Part shown: positions 22,361-33,090 of the stretch, one piece after another
Layout of the letters: the number at the start of each line of letters is the position of its first letter
How positions within the stretch are numbered: the first letter of the stretch is position 1
Origin: Aspergillus flavus
Taxonomy: Eukaryota > Ascomycota > Eurotiomycetes > Eurotiales > Aspergillaceae
Assembly (NCBI RefSeq): GCF_009017415.1
Contig: NC_092410.1
Coordinates: 2,604,001 to 2,668,000, forward strand
Length of the DNA: 64,000 nucleotides
Reading direction: 5' to 3'
Notes under the pieces: generated by a model
Database searches by the model: none
What the model was told of the DNA's origin: nothing
The model's input: only the letters and a program-made list of their open reading frames with translations
Made by a program: the position numbers and the translations under genes

Positions 22361-25193
22361 TCATACAATGGCAATCCGCTCAAATGCATCAAACCCTGCT
22401 CTTTCCAAAGCCTCTCCTCGCATAACACCCTCAACATACGCCTCCCCGATCAATACCCATGCATTTTTTCTGCCAACTTGACCGCAAAGCTCGCCGATTT
22501 TCTGTTTCAACGATGCAATCTTCCTCTCAGTATCCGCAATAGATAATCGCTGTTGATTCCTCTTGGCAGTAGACTTCAATTCAAAGAGATGTTTTTCCAA
22601 CTTCTCCACCGTATTCCCCAGGCTTTTCACTTGCTGCTTCAAATCCTCATCGATGTGTCGGAATACGTAGGGTACAATGGCACCCCGTACCGGCATCACC
22701 CAATCACCACAACTCAACCAACTAGGCCCCATCCCAATGAGACCATCCTTCGTTCTAAACAAGGAGCGCCAGTTCATAGCGGAATAGAACGCATTCTCGT
22801 ACCGCTGCGCCTCTGGTGAAATAGGCTCCATCTCAGCCTCTAAGAAACGTCTAGACTGCCTGGGTATTCTTTCCTCTATCTTGCTACAAAGGCTCTCGAT
22901 AATTTCCTCGCTTCGTCTTTTTTTCTGCTCATCACCATGACTCTCGTCAGGCGGTGGTATGCCTTGGTCTGCTGTTCCTGACCATGGAAGGTCGTCAAAC
23001 TTTTCAATCAGCTGCCGGTAGACGGCTAGAAGGCTTTCCAGTCGCCTTCGCTTATTCGCCCTTATTTTCTTAAGCACGGTGAAGGCTTTGATGTCTATTC
23101 GCAAAACTGTAACCCAAAGGCGCACCTCGCGCTCGATGATCTCGCAAAGCCAGACGCGCGGAAGCAGCTGGGGTGGTAGTGATGACGAGGATCTATTCAC
23201 ATCTCCATCCATCACAGAGTCTAGTTCAGTGTCACGGGAGGAGAAAGAAGAAAGGGAGGAAGCAAGAGCGGTAGCAATCGCATTGAAGCTCGTGCCGACA
23301 TCAGAGGGGTAGGTGTAGGGCAGCGCGGCCAACAATTCGAGAAGGGTATTAGGGCGTCGAGGTGCTCTTTCGAATACGAAAACTTCGCGTTTAGGATTAT
23401 TTCATCAATTTTGTCGAGGGGCATAGCGTCAAGGTATAATGTCGTCCCATCGCGTGAAATCGTAGGCGAAGGGACCGCTTCCTGCAGTTGCCCTAATGTC
23501 CCGGCTGCAAAGGCTGTGCCGCCGCCACCTGCCGCCACCGCTGCCGCGGCTAGGTTGCTGTTTACCAGAGACTGTAGATGCCGATGTCAGTCCAAGCCTT
23601 GGGGGTGCAAGTAGGAGAAACGATAATATATAGAACGAGACGAGTAGATTAAGAGGGCACTTACTGTCCAAGAACCCAAGGCTGGGACCCAAGAGGGGAG
23701 ATCATATGTTTTACTAGACTTGCATTTGAGCGGCGCTTTGAGAAGGTCGTCGGCGTCACGCGGACGGGCCGCAATGGAGAGCAGGTCAAGACTGTGTGGT
23801 TCATTCTGGGAAAGTAGGCATGCTGCGACGTTGACCAAGATCTCGGCTTCGCTGGCCTTATAATCAATCTCGATGACACTCCATAGTCCCTTGGGAAGGG
23901 GCACCGATGATATTGAAACTCCCACCATGGCTGTTGGGCGCTCCATGGTGGGTTGGTTGCTATTGGGAGCACGAGTGCCAGGCCGGGGCGGCAATGGCGG
24001 GGGATGAGTAGAATTAGCATAGTCACCTGGCTGGAGACGCTGCTTATCTATTCTTAACGACTCGGGATAAATCAGAGACAGGCCGCCAAATACGAAATCC
24101 TTTGGATCCGTAGCACTGCGACCCTTGCAGGTTAGAAGCCATTCGCGGAGGGTTAACTTGTGGCCCTGGGCAATGGCTTTACGAGCCAGCAGGACGTTGG
24201 GGATGTCACCAGTGTGAGAAAACCATCGCGGCAAAATGTATGTCTTGGCAATATTCCACCCTTTCTCCGGCTTCATTGCCTCCCCAGGGTTTTGATAAGC
24301 CCAGATAAACGAGGTCAATAAAGCCTGGAGGCTAACATAGTGCTTGCCGTAAAGAAAGACAACGTGTTTTGCCAAGCAGAATTCTTGCAGTACCCAGATG
24401 CGCTTGAACCATTGCCGATTAGTTAGATCGAGTACAGTCATAGCTGCCGCTGATATGCAAAACCGGTCATTCTTAAAGAAGGCAGAGGATGCTGCAGTAG
24501 TAGATGTGCTCTCGTCGTCAATCAATAACTCGAATGGGGGTAGTTCCCTTGGAGGCCTCTGCGCTAATGCTTCTAGCTCAGGAAGGCCCTGAGCTAGCTT
24601 TGACGAGCAGTCACCAAGCCAAACAAGAACAAGGTCCGCCGATTGGTATATCCTGCCCATCATTCCAACCTGGGCATTTCTTTCGGTCATATCGCTGTTG
24701 AGATGGTCAGCCATTCCGCGATATGTCTTTCTCCGATTCTTCGAAACACGTGGGGACGAAGCCGGGTACCTTTGTTCATGCATACCGCATCAATCCAATA
24801 CTCTCCATTCCCAGGCCGAGTTTTTCGAAGGGATAGTAGAGCTTCGTAGAGGTTCGCAGTCACGCCGAGTCTCTTGCCATTGCACAGGATGGTCTTGGTG
24901 GCGCGCACCTCTTCTTCAGCCCCTGGGAAATGCATGTCATACTCTTGTCCACGATACGCCGCTTTCACCATATCCATTATTATGGCGGCACCGGCACGTA
25001 GATATGAGTGCTGTTTCCTCCATGTGTACGATAAAGCCGTGTACTTGGGGCTGTCGTTAAGACTGACGACGCGAATGGAGCATGATATCTCATCGCTCGG
25101 CCTTCCAGGCTGGACTCTAAGTAGACGAATGTGCGATGGACCGGGCAAGGGATGGTATTGGAAAGTACCTTCCGATAACCACTTCTCCGAGCA
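22361..25193 (-). pseudogene. HET-domain heterokaryon incompatibility protein, apparently frameshifted
   Basis: The HET signature is clear: an N-terminal HPLPGPSHIRLLRVQPG, YTALSYTW, then GEYWIDAVCMN, then ERNAQVGMMGRIYQSADLVLVWLGD and WFKRIWVLQEFCLAKHV. A long C-terminal region includes a coiled coil (about 22450-22620). Three things argue against a simple intact gene. No in-frame ATG precedes the conserved N-terminus; the open frame begins right after a stop at 25194-25196. The intron after CMNK, between about 24770 and 24707, joins out of phase by one base with the obvious acceptor. The frame also changes between LDKIDEIILNAK and the next block FVFERAPRRPNTLLELL near 23385-23430, with no credible intron. 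An intron at about 23575-23682 is clean. HET proteins trigger cell death on fusion of unlike strains. Unusual splicing or a sequence error remains possible. Confidence 0.75.
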
Positions 25194-25196
25194 TTA

Positions 25197-26562
25197 GAAG
25201 CTTGTATCTATATGTGTGGATGGGAGTTTCTTGAGCCTAAAGGTAGGTTTGCATACCGTGTGTACTAGTTCTTTCGAGGTTCTTTGAAGATAATTTGCGA
25301 CTCTGGAGCTTGAACTGACCTCCATAATGTACTCAACTTTGCATTACCTTCGTCGGTGCGGGGGGTAAAGTTAACAAGCAGAAGACGGAATCATTATCTT
25401 TGAACCTTCCCTATCTTTATATTCCAAGACAGTATTAAATGAAATGGTGGAAGATGGCGCGATGAAGCACTGCCCCCACATTGAAGTCGCGTGCATTGTC
25501 TTAGTCTTTCAGCCGGGTAAAACATGTTGCACTGTTGTGGTCTACATAGCCACACCATTGTAGATTTGAATGGAGGTACATTGGGAAAGTTGTAAAGAAG
25601 ATCACCTGCATGCCGATCATGAGCTGCGAGGTCCTTTACGGCAGGCGATAGGGACCACTGCCGCAATTCTTTGTTTCTACTACTCGTAGCATGTACACGA
25701 TGCGGTATTAATATGCATGACATTTATTAATGTTTATTTGATGCCCTAGATACGAACCTTGATATAAACGTAATCACAAAATTTATGAATAGATACTTAA
25801 AAAAATGTTGGGGATTATATAAGCTCCAATGCGTAATCACGATAGTTAAACGAAGCATATTAGGGCACTATGGATATCTCCATATTAGTTGGCAGTGTTC
25901 GCTCAAGCTTAGTCTTAGTAAGTCTACTTTTGACAAGTACTTGTGTTGCTCACTATCTAGACTTGTACTTTAACAGCTTAATACTAAATACTCAGAAAGA
26001 AGAAGCGTTCCAAGGGCAATATTAAAGAATTAAAGAATGCTATTCATGATCTACTACGTAACCTGACTGCCACAGTGCCACCTCAAGAGCTATATTCACT
26101 CACTCGGTGCATAACGTGACCAGAGCATGTATGAATCACTTAGTGAAGAAGATCATTCAAATAGACTCCGCTCTTTATTCTGGATAAACAAGAACAGTGG
26201 CTTTGTTGATCCTCTAGTGGCAGCCTTGTTTCCGTGGGTTGTAGTGAATAAGGTTACTTTGTAGGATACCACAGACAAGAATGCCTTTGTACAAATATAA
26301 ACTACAAAGAAAATAAAGGCTTGAGCAGATCATCTTATGTTTATTCTATAAAACTCACGCTTACCGCCTTCTTCAACTCTTGTGTTCCAACTGTCTCAAC
26401 CACTTTCGCACAGTGGTCTTTAACTGATCAACACCTCCACACAGCCTTTTAGACTGACCATACATCAAACATCGCATCCACCACCACAAGCTCACACCAA
26501 GTCTAGAGACTCAAAATCCCATCCACCTCACCGAATAAGAGTCAAAGCACTCTCAAGCTAAG
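25197..26562. other. Intergenic, AT-rich
   Basis: About 1.4 kb with strong AT bias from 25740 to 26350 and no supported gene. The last 200 bases are rich in C and A and are the likely 5' leader of the NAP-family gene. Confidence 0.4.
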
Positions 26563-27312
26563 ATGGCAACCCCCGACCCTCACCCCGACCTAAAAGCCCT
26601 CTACGACAAAGAAAACGAACTCAACGCCCAGTGGGAGCACGACATCCACGAAGCCCGCAAGATACACTACGAGCACAACAAATCCTTCTACCAGCGTCGT
26701 GCAGAGCTCGCAACCGGCTGGACGGGTGACACCCAAACACACCATCCCCCCATCCGGGATTTCTGGCTGACAGCCCTGCGCAATGAGCACGAGACCCGCA
26801 AGCTAGTCACAAAGCTCGATCTGGGTCCTCTAAAGTCCCTCATTGACATCCGCGTCGAGTGGCTCGAGGGCTTCGACTACGTGCTTGCTTTTTACTTTGC
26901 TCCCAACGAATACTTCACGAACCGGATGATGCGCAAGGAGTTCTACTACGATAAGACTGGCGAGCCGACTCCGAACCCGTCGCCTTTGGAGATGAGGGGT
27001 GATCGGATTCATTGGAAGAAGAATCATATCCTGCAGGCGGAGTGTCATGCGCGGATTGGGACGAAGTCGTTCTTTGCCTTTGTGTCGAGGTCCCTGGCGT
27101 ATGGGGATGCGCAGACGAGTGAAGAGGAAAGCATGGAGGATGCGAGAATAACGGAGGATTTTGAGATGGGGGAGTCCATTAGGGATTCTGTACAGCCTTA
27201 TGCTATGGAGTTGAATTCAAAGGCGTTTGGCTTGGAGGAGGATGGCGTAGGTGAGGAGGCTGAGGAGGCTGAGGAGGAGGACGATGAGGATATTGATTAT
27301 GATATGGAATAG
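26563..27312 (+). CDS. Nucleosome assembly protein (NAP/SET) family member
   Basis: A single exon of 249 codons. The central part matches the NAP histone-chaperone fold: IRDFWLTALRNEHETRKLV, DLGPLKSLIDIRVEWLEGF, FYFAPNEYFTNRMMRKEFYY, and IHWKKNH. The first 50 residues form an extended helix with many charged residues, as in the NAP dimerisation helix. The C-terminus is strongly acidic (EEAEEAEEEDDEDIDYDME). It is shorter than canonical Nap1 (about 400 aa) and lacks introns, so it is probably a NAP/SET paralogue such as a Vps75-like form rather than the main Nap1. Such proteins bind H2A-H2B or H3-H4 and deposit or escort histones. Confidence 0.85.
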   Translation: MATPDPHPDLKALYDKENELNAQWEHDIHEARKIHYEHNKSFYQRRAELATGWTGDTQTHHPPIRDFWLTALRNEHETRKLVTKLDLGPLKSLIDIRVEWLEGFDYVLAFYFAPNEYFTNRMMRKEFYYDKTGEPTPNPSPLEMRGDRIHWKKNHILQAECHARIGTKSFFAFVSRSLAYGDAQTSEEESMEDARITEDFEMGESIRDSVQPYAMELNSKAFGLEEDGVGEEAEEAEEEDDEDIDYDME

Positions 27313-27826
27313 ATGTTGGATGGCGTGTTTAAATTTGGTGCAGCTGAGCTGGCCTGAAACGGAGCTTGAGGTTGAAAATAATACCAACAGTAGTGCTGTG
27401 CGAGATAGACCGAGAGGGAGAGGGAGCAGTTGTTACTAGGATATTGAGCTGGAGGAGACCTCCTTGTTATTATCCAAGTCAGACTCTATCGCAGATACAT
27501 CAGCCACAAAGGAATCTTACTTCTTCTACAATGCTGTTTACGTATGCAGCAAGTAAGATAGTATTCAATGTTTTAGAATTATGCGCTTATCCAGTAAGCA
27601 AAACATTAGCACTGTTCCTTAGCAAGGAGAGGAGGATGAACTGATCACCCCAGCCAGCATCCAAGAGTATCGCAGATAGCTCTTTGGCCACGGCAGGGTC
27701 TAGAGTCAAAGAGCGTTGTCAATAATCAGTGCCTGCACGGATTTAAGATTTCACAACCCAGCAAAAGGAAGTCGAGAGTACGTCGTAGTACAATCTTTAG
27801 ACGGGGACTCATCAAAGACATCTTCA
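27313..27826. other. Intergenic between convergent genes
   Basis: About 510 bases with no convincing ORF or repeat. It contains the 3' ends of the NAP gene and of the cysteine-rich gene. Confidence 0.4.
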
Positions 27827-28459
27827 CTACTTCAAGCATTTTGGACGGATCCAAGGTGTTGATCCAGGGTACCACTTAATGCACTTTCCGTTACAGCACA
27901 TCCATTGATGCTCCCCGCTAACACCGCAATCCCAGTACTGCTTGCAGGTTACCTCTGTCTGGAGACTCTGAATACTGGACTCGTCATTGGTCTTGTTAAA
28001 TTTATCTTCTGGTGAGCGATAGCGCCTCTTATCAAGCTGAGTCTCGCTAGAGTTGTCGATGACGGGTTCAGCATCGCCCGGGGTTTCAGGGCTATCCTTA
28101 TTGTCTGCGGTGTCTTCGGAATCCTTCACTGGAGGCTTCGGGGGAACACGTCTGCAGTCATAAACACTTTGACAGTAACCGCTGCAGCAGAGGTCTCCAG
28201 GACGACAGTCAGTAGCCCAAGTGCATCTCTGGGGGCCGGCGACCTCGGATTTGGGAGGAACGTGTTTGCAATCACCAGTTCTGTGACAGCGACCCTTGCA
28301 ACAGAGCTGCTGCTTGGGGCAGTCCCAGTCCCACTGGCAGACAACGGTTAGAGCGTCAGGGGATGCGTTAGACTTGTCGAGTTCGGCGTCGTTAATGGCG
28401 GTTGGAACGGACACCACCAGAGCGGCGTAGAAGAAGAAGAGTACATTGAAGAACTTCAT
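27827..28459 (-). CDS. Secreted protein with three knottin-like cysteine modules
   Basis: A single exon of 210 codons. Residues 1-18 form a signal peptide (FFNVLFFFYAALVVSV). Modules 1 (C41-C64) and 2 (C79-C102) share exactly the spacing C-x5-C-x5-CC-x3-C-x5-C, and each is followed by a VPPK tail. Module 3 (C172-C208) is a stretched version, C-x5-C-x9-CC-x3-C-x14-C. This six-cysteine pattern with a central CC fits an inhibitor cystine knot. An acidic, Ser/Pro-rich linker (about 110-140) is followed by LDKRR (142-146), a likely Kex2 site that would release module 3. I do not recognise the family. Candidate roles are an effector, an antimicrobial or an enzyme inhibitor; none is shown. Confidence 0.8.
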   Translation of the reverse strand: MKFFNVLFFFYAALVVSVPTAINDAELDKSNASPDALTVVCQWDWDCPKQQLCCKGRCHRTGDCKHVPPKSEVAGPQRCTWATDCRPGDLCCSGYCQSVYDCRRVPPKPPVKDSEDTADNKDSPETPGDAEPVIDNSSETQLDKRRYRSPEDKFNKTNDESSIQSLQTEVTCKQYWDCGVSGEHQWMCCNGKCIKWYPGSTPWIRPKCLK

Positions 28460-29478
28460 AGTGACGAGAATTGCTTTTTTGGAGTTTATTTAGCAAGAGA
28501 ATGACAAGCAAATTGGATAATGTGGTTATGGATAGAAAAGGAGCGACGATCGAGCAGGAAGACGCGATAGACGGTGGTAAAGAGCGACTAAATAATGAGT
28601 AACATTGATGCCATGTTCACCAGAGCCAGCTGGTATGTGAATAGAAGGGAAGTGAATATCAACCTTCCCCTCTACAAAGGATATTAGGGGAAGGGTTGGG
28701 CATTCTTAAGAAATGAATGAAGATGACTCGGTTTACATCCCTGAAAGACTGGCCTTCTGAAGCACCGAATCCAAGCCGAGATTAACGGCATTCATAGTAT
28801 GCGATTGCCTATACCAGTATGACCTTTGTGTACCCAGCCCAATCATCGTCCTGTTGGTCTGTTGTGAATCGCAAATCTATACTCTCCAGTCCGGATAGAT
28901 TCAGGGTTGGCAACAGCGCTACGGCGAGTTTAATTAGGGAGCACAAAGAGCACCAATGAGCGGGTTAGTGGGATGGTCGAGCTATCATCCTGCAATCTTA
29001 TTCTTTGTTTCCATGTCACGACTTCCCGCATGGCGCTTGTCGATTCCCTGCTTCGAGTGGGTTTCGAAAGGCTCAAGAATTCATCTCCGATGCTTCCATC
29101 ACTCTAGGATTGAAGCCTGGTCATGTTCCCCGACAATATTTCGGACTAAGGGAATAAAGTACGGTCAGAAATATGATACATTCTGAATGTAATAAAAAGA
29201 AATACTACGATAGGCTGTCGTAGTTCGTACAGCAAATTCAAGCAATGAAAAGTGTTGACCAACATCCAGTCAGGGTATTGTTGATAGCCCCAAATTGTTC
29301 TATGGAGGTGTCACGTAAAGAGGCCAGGACAAATAAATACTATTATCTCTCCTTCCAGAAATAGATGAGCCCCTCGCTTTCCAAGCTCATCCAAGCTTAT
29401 CCCTTCAAATCTTGTTATCCGAATGCAATTCAGCAGATTGCGGGCTATCACTGTGCGCTTATTGAGTTCAGCCTTTAT
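28460..29478. other. Intergenic, nothing recognised
   Basis: Upstream of the cysteine-rich gene and downstream of the DUF4419 gene. One open frame (28956-29186) has no features. No RNA gene or repeat was seen. Confidence 0.4.
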
Positions 29479-30660
29479 CTAAAGATCATCTCCAGTTGAC
29501 TCTTTGGATTCGGGGAGTACCTCCTGGACTGGTCCGTACATGCACCATCCTGATACCGGTTCAATAGTATCCAGCGTCTCTGGGTCCGTAAAATTCACAC
29601 CAATCAGACCAGCGACCATCTCTCTCTTGTAATCCTGCTTCCCACCCTTGATGACTATAGGAACAGAAGCGGACCCAGAAGGAATATCTTTCACCCTGAG
29701 CGGAAGATAGCGCAGGCCATCAAGTTCGAGATGCTTGGTTGATCTGTGACGTGCCACGTCTTTCCGGCATTTGCCTTCTGCATTCCAGAAGCAGAAAGCA
29801 GTGACCCAGCCAGATATAGTCGGAGGTCCGCTCTTACCAGACATATGAACACTCGCACTCCAAAAGCTTTTGGCCTGAGTTCCTTGCGAGCCATCGAAGC
29901 AAGCCACGAAATGCCGCAAGACGGGGCGTAGGAGGTTTGCAAATTGACGAGGCTCCTCACCGAACTCATTTATCTTCTCAATCTTGTTCTGTAGCTGAAC
30001 CCAGTCTGCCCGCTCACCCAGCAGGGTGACTCTTGGAATGCCACAGGAGAGGACCCCTCTGTATCCAAAGTACTTCTGCATCGTACCCATCATCAAGACA
30101 GAGGCTACCACCTGATCAACCTCAGTGGTCGTGCTAAATGAAGGCATGAACCATGACCGCAGATCTTCAACAATCTCATTTTCGATCAGCTCTGCCAGCC
30201 GTATGGCAAGATCCTCGGGGTCTAGACGGCTCCCTTGCTTCACAATGAGCTCTTTCTTTCCTTCGTGAGCAACAAAGATTTTCCTACACTCTTCCGCGTG
30301 GGCATTGATGTAAAATCCTAGCTGCACGAGGATGGCCACCCATACATCGTCTGGGCGGACTTTCAAGTGGTAGTGATAGCAATATGCAAGATAGACTGCC
30401 CTGACGAAACCGTGGTTGCTTGCAATGAAGAAATTTCGGTCAAAGGATGAAGGCGAGAAGGAACTATGAGTAATTTTCATGCCGTTCTTGAATATCTGGG
30501 GGCACGACTCTTTGAATAATTCCTCCGTATTGCGGACTTTGCCTCCAAATGTCCACTTGGTAGGTGAAACCTCCGCAACTGCAAACGTGACTGGCATCGT
30601 GGCTCTTGGTGTTAGTCCTCCTCGCACCGGTGCATTCAATTGGTTCTGATAGATGGTCAA
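29479..30660 (-). CDS. DUF4419 family protein
   Basis: An intron-less frame of 393 codons. The core is typical of DUF4419: ASNHGFVRAVYLAYCYHYHL, RPDDVWVAILVQLGFYIN, a central DLRSWFMPSFSTTTEVDQVV, FGYRGVLSCGIPRVTLLGE, and the C-terminal SGWVTAFCFWNAEGKC and GWCMYGPV segments. The family is widespread and expanded in filamentous fungi, without a known biochemical role. No signal peptide or membrane segment is present, so it is probably intracellular. The N-terminus (MTIYQNQLNAPVRGG) has a close second methionine at residue 22, so the exact start is uncertain. Confidence 0.85.
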   Translation of the reverse strand: MTIYQNQLNAPVRGGLTPRATMPVTFAVAEVSPTKWTFGGKVRNTEELFKESCPQIFKNGMKITHSSFSPSSFDRNFFIASNHGFVRAVYLAYCYHYHLKVRPDDVWVAILVQLGFYINAHAEECRKIFVAHEGKKELIVKQGSRLDPEDLAIRLAELIENEIVEDLRSWFMPSFSTTTEVDQVVASVLMMGTMQKYFGYRGVLSCGIPRVTLLGERADWVQLQNKIEKINEFGEEPRQFANLLRPVLRHFVACFDGSQGTQAKSFWSASVHMSGKSGPPTISGWVTAFCFWNAEGKCRKDVARHRSTKHLELDGLRYLPLRVKDIPSGSASVPIVIKGGKQDYKREMVAGLIGVNFTDPETLDTIEPVSGWCMYGPVQEVLPESKESTGDDL

Positions 30661-30941
30661 ACCCCTAGAATATGGCCAGTCTTATATATCTTTTGCCTTC
30701 CACACTTCAGGAGTATCCACGTTTCATTCTAGCATGGTGTGTCACCATTCCGGTGATCTCAGGGAGTGAGTCAAAGGTAGAGTTTCTTAGATCATCTCCT
30801 TTGTGAAGATTGCTGGATACAAGGCCGTCACACTATCGTCACTTGTCTAGTCATTCAACGATACGCGTTTTGTCTCTTTCTTTTCCTTGGTATTTCCCAT
30901 ATCATCTGATTTTATATCCCTTGATATTCAAAAGAAGACTC

Positions 30942-31246
30942 ATGGATCTGACACCACAGACCTTTGGACCTCCTCGTTCCGTCGCAGGTATAACTCATAA
31001 TAATGTGATCTAAACCTTTATTAGCTGAGATAGGACCACAGGCTGAGATGCTTACCCGCGTTGAGTCGAATTTCAACGAGTTCTACTTCTTTGACCGAGG
31101 TTCATTTTACTTAGAATCAGTAATAGAAAACCTTAAGGTCGATAGGCGGTGATGCCAGTCGGTATACTTCTATACCGAAAAATCCATTCATCGATTATGA
31201 TATCACACCAGAGGTTGCTCGGCGTTTGACTCCACTTCCAGGTTGA
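30942..31246 (+). pseudogene. Possible small spliced gene or gene relic
   Basis: An ATG at 30942 opens MDLTPQTFGPPRSVA, ending at a GTATAA donor. After an intron ending ATTAG near 31027, the frame continues AEIGPQAEMLTRVESNFNEFYFFDRG and then reaches a TGA near 31152. About 10 bases later another frame reads YTSIPKNPFIDYDITPEVA to a stop near 31246. The amino-acid composition looks coding, but I could not join the last piece in phase. It may be a decayed gene or one with an intron I misread. No family recognised. Confidence 0.3.
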
Positions 31247-31773
31247 GGTCATAGCCGATCTGATTCATATTACTTAGTGACTATCTACAAGGCTTTGAAT
31301 TTGTAAGCATATATGCGCATTCACGCCCTGGAATTAAGTGGTTAGTGACAGGATTGTACTCAGTGAAGACATTTCTCTTCATCCTGACACCGGAAGAAAG
31401 TTGATAAGATACGGTCTCCACAGTCCTCGGAGTCCCACGAAAGTCAGAAGTTTCCCCGGGGTCGGGACTCTCCAAGTTCTATGTGCATAGGACAGAAGCC
31501 CTTGGAACCAAATCCACTATGACGTGTGGAGTGTATTTTCCCTGAATCTAGACATAAGTTGGCCAGTGCATCGACGGCCCGAATGTCATTGTTCGGTCAT
31601 GGGTGGCGAAGTCATTCCCCGTTGCAGATATACCCTGACTACTCGACAAGATTTCGAGGAAACAATATAAATGGAAATATAGGAGATTGAGATATAATCA
31701 AAAGATACTGCCATACTATCTCAACGAGTCTTCTCACGAACTTCACCGATAACCAGCATTATCAATCACCATC
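31247..31773. other. Intergenic, likely promoter of the small membrane-protein gene
   Basis: About 520 bases. A short minus-strand open frame (31281-31475) has no supporting feature. A TATA-like AATATAAAT lies near 31667, about 105 bases before the next ATG. Confidence 0.35.
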
Positions 31774-32125
31774 ATGCCAAACCTAACCCTCGGGAAAGGC
31801 GCATCGCCCGCAACTAGGTATGTACTATGTCTAAACTTACTAGCTCTTCTAGAATCTGGGGTTAATAATCCCACATAGATCTCGCAATACAGCTATCCTA
31901 AGTATGTTCGCCGTGATCGGCGGTACCTGGCTCGCCTTTAGATCGCTTTCACCACGAAGGAACCAAGCGGCGGTGTCAGAGGATGACCGACAAGCCATAG
32001 ATGGCGAAATCAAGATGGGACGTGCAGAAGTCGTCTCAGAAGCCGATCGGCAAACGATGAAGGGGGGCAAACCTGGCGAGAATAAGGTCGGGCGTGCGCC
32101 GCATAAGGGGCTTACGACTCCTTGA
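31774..32125 (+). CDS. Small single-pass membrane protein, unknown function
   Basis: Two exons (31774-31817, 31879-32125) join in phase to 96 aa. The intron has a GTATGT donor and an ACATAG acceptor. The N-terminus is MPNLTLGKGASPATRSRN, followed by a hydrophobic segment (AILSMFAVIGGTWLAF) that could span a membrane. The rest is hydrophilic and holds two similar pieces, SEDDRQAIDGEIKMGRAEV and SEADRQTMKGG...VGRAP, suggesting an internal repeat. Similar tiny proteins in fungi often sit in the mitochondrial inner membrane, but that is only a guess. No family recognised. Confidence 0.55.
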
Positions 32126-33090
32126 CTTATGATTACAGAAGTTTACCGTCAACAGGGGTGTTTTCAGTTTCTAGTACTATTTGTATATAGATAGATAATG
32201 TCTGAAAAACAATGGAGATAGCATTATAGGTTAGTTTATGAGCGTCAGGGTTCTTGTAGCTCGATGGGGAAGACCGAGAATACATGAGGTAGTTCATCAC
32301 ACCAGGGTCGACTGGAAAGAGTGTGAATATGTATTGCCATATGACTCTACAGATATCAGTGCGGATGCCAGTGGTGGGATAGGGACAAATTTGGATACTG
32401 GGTATTCCAGACGGATTTGGGAGTAAAATTGTAGCATCTGGAGTCTTTTTTTATCGACCGAAGAGTTAACACTGCTGCGTTGACGATGCATTTTCCTCCT
32501 TCCTTTCTTTTACTTTTTTCCATTTTCCATATCCTTAGTTCCTTCAATTCTTCCAAGACCCCCCAGGCGTCGGAAAATCCATCCGGCATTCCTAAGCTTC
32601 CGCAATCATCTCTCGCGAAGAATGTGTCATGCAGCTAGCCACTAAATCACCGTTTGCATTCCGCATCCACACTCTCCACTGCTTGTGAGACTAGACTTTA
32701 AGTATAGGGACGTCATTTGAGTCAGCGTGTCCACTCTTCTCTATTTGATTTTGTCTGAGTCCCGCGCATTCTATCACAGGAAGGCTAGGTGGGTATCAAA
32801 CTTCCACTAAGAACATGTCACATTGAAGGAAACAGAAACAAAACAGAATATTTTAAGAGTTACATTATGGACGAAAGTGCCTCCGAGTATAACAATACCT
32901 GCAGCAGTACCATGTAAGGCATATACGATCCCACCGGGACCGGAAATCATGGGCTGAAGCTATAGATGAGTTCTACATATTAAAAATTTACACAGTGAAT
33001 AATCTCACTAATTATGTGCAAACTGTAACGTCCTCCAATGCAGTAGCTTCAAGTCTCTCGAAAAGAGCTCATTCCTGTGATTACTCAAGT
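32126..33090. other. Gene-poor interval
   Basis: No supported gene. Short frames on both strands (for example 32356-32589) have no domain. It borders the LTR-like block that begins at 33091. Confidence 0.4.
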
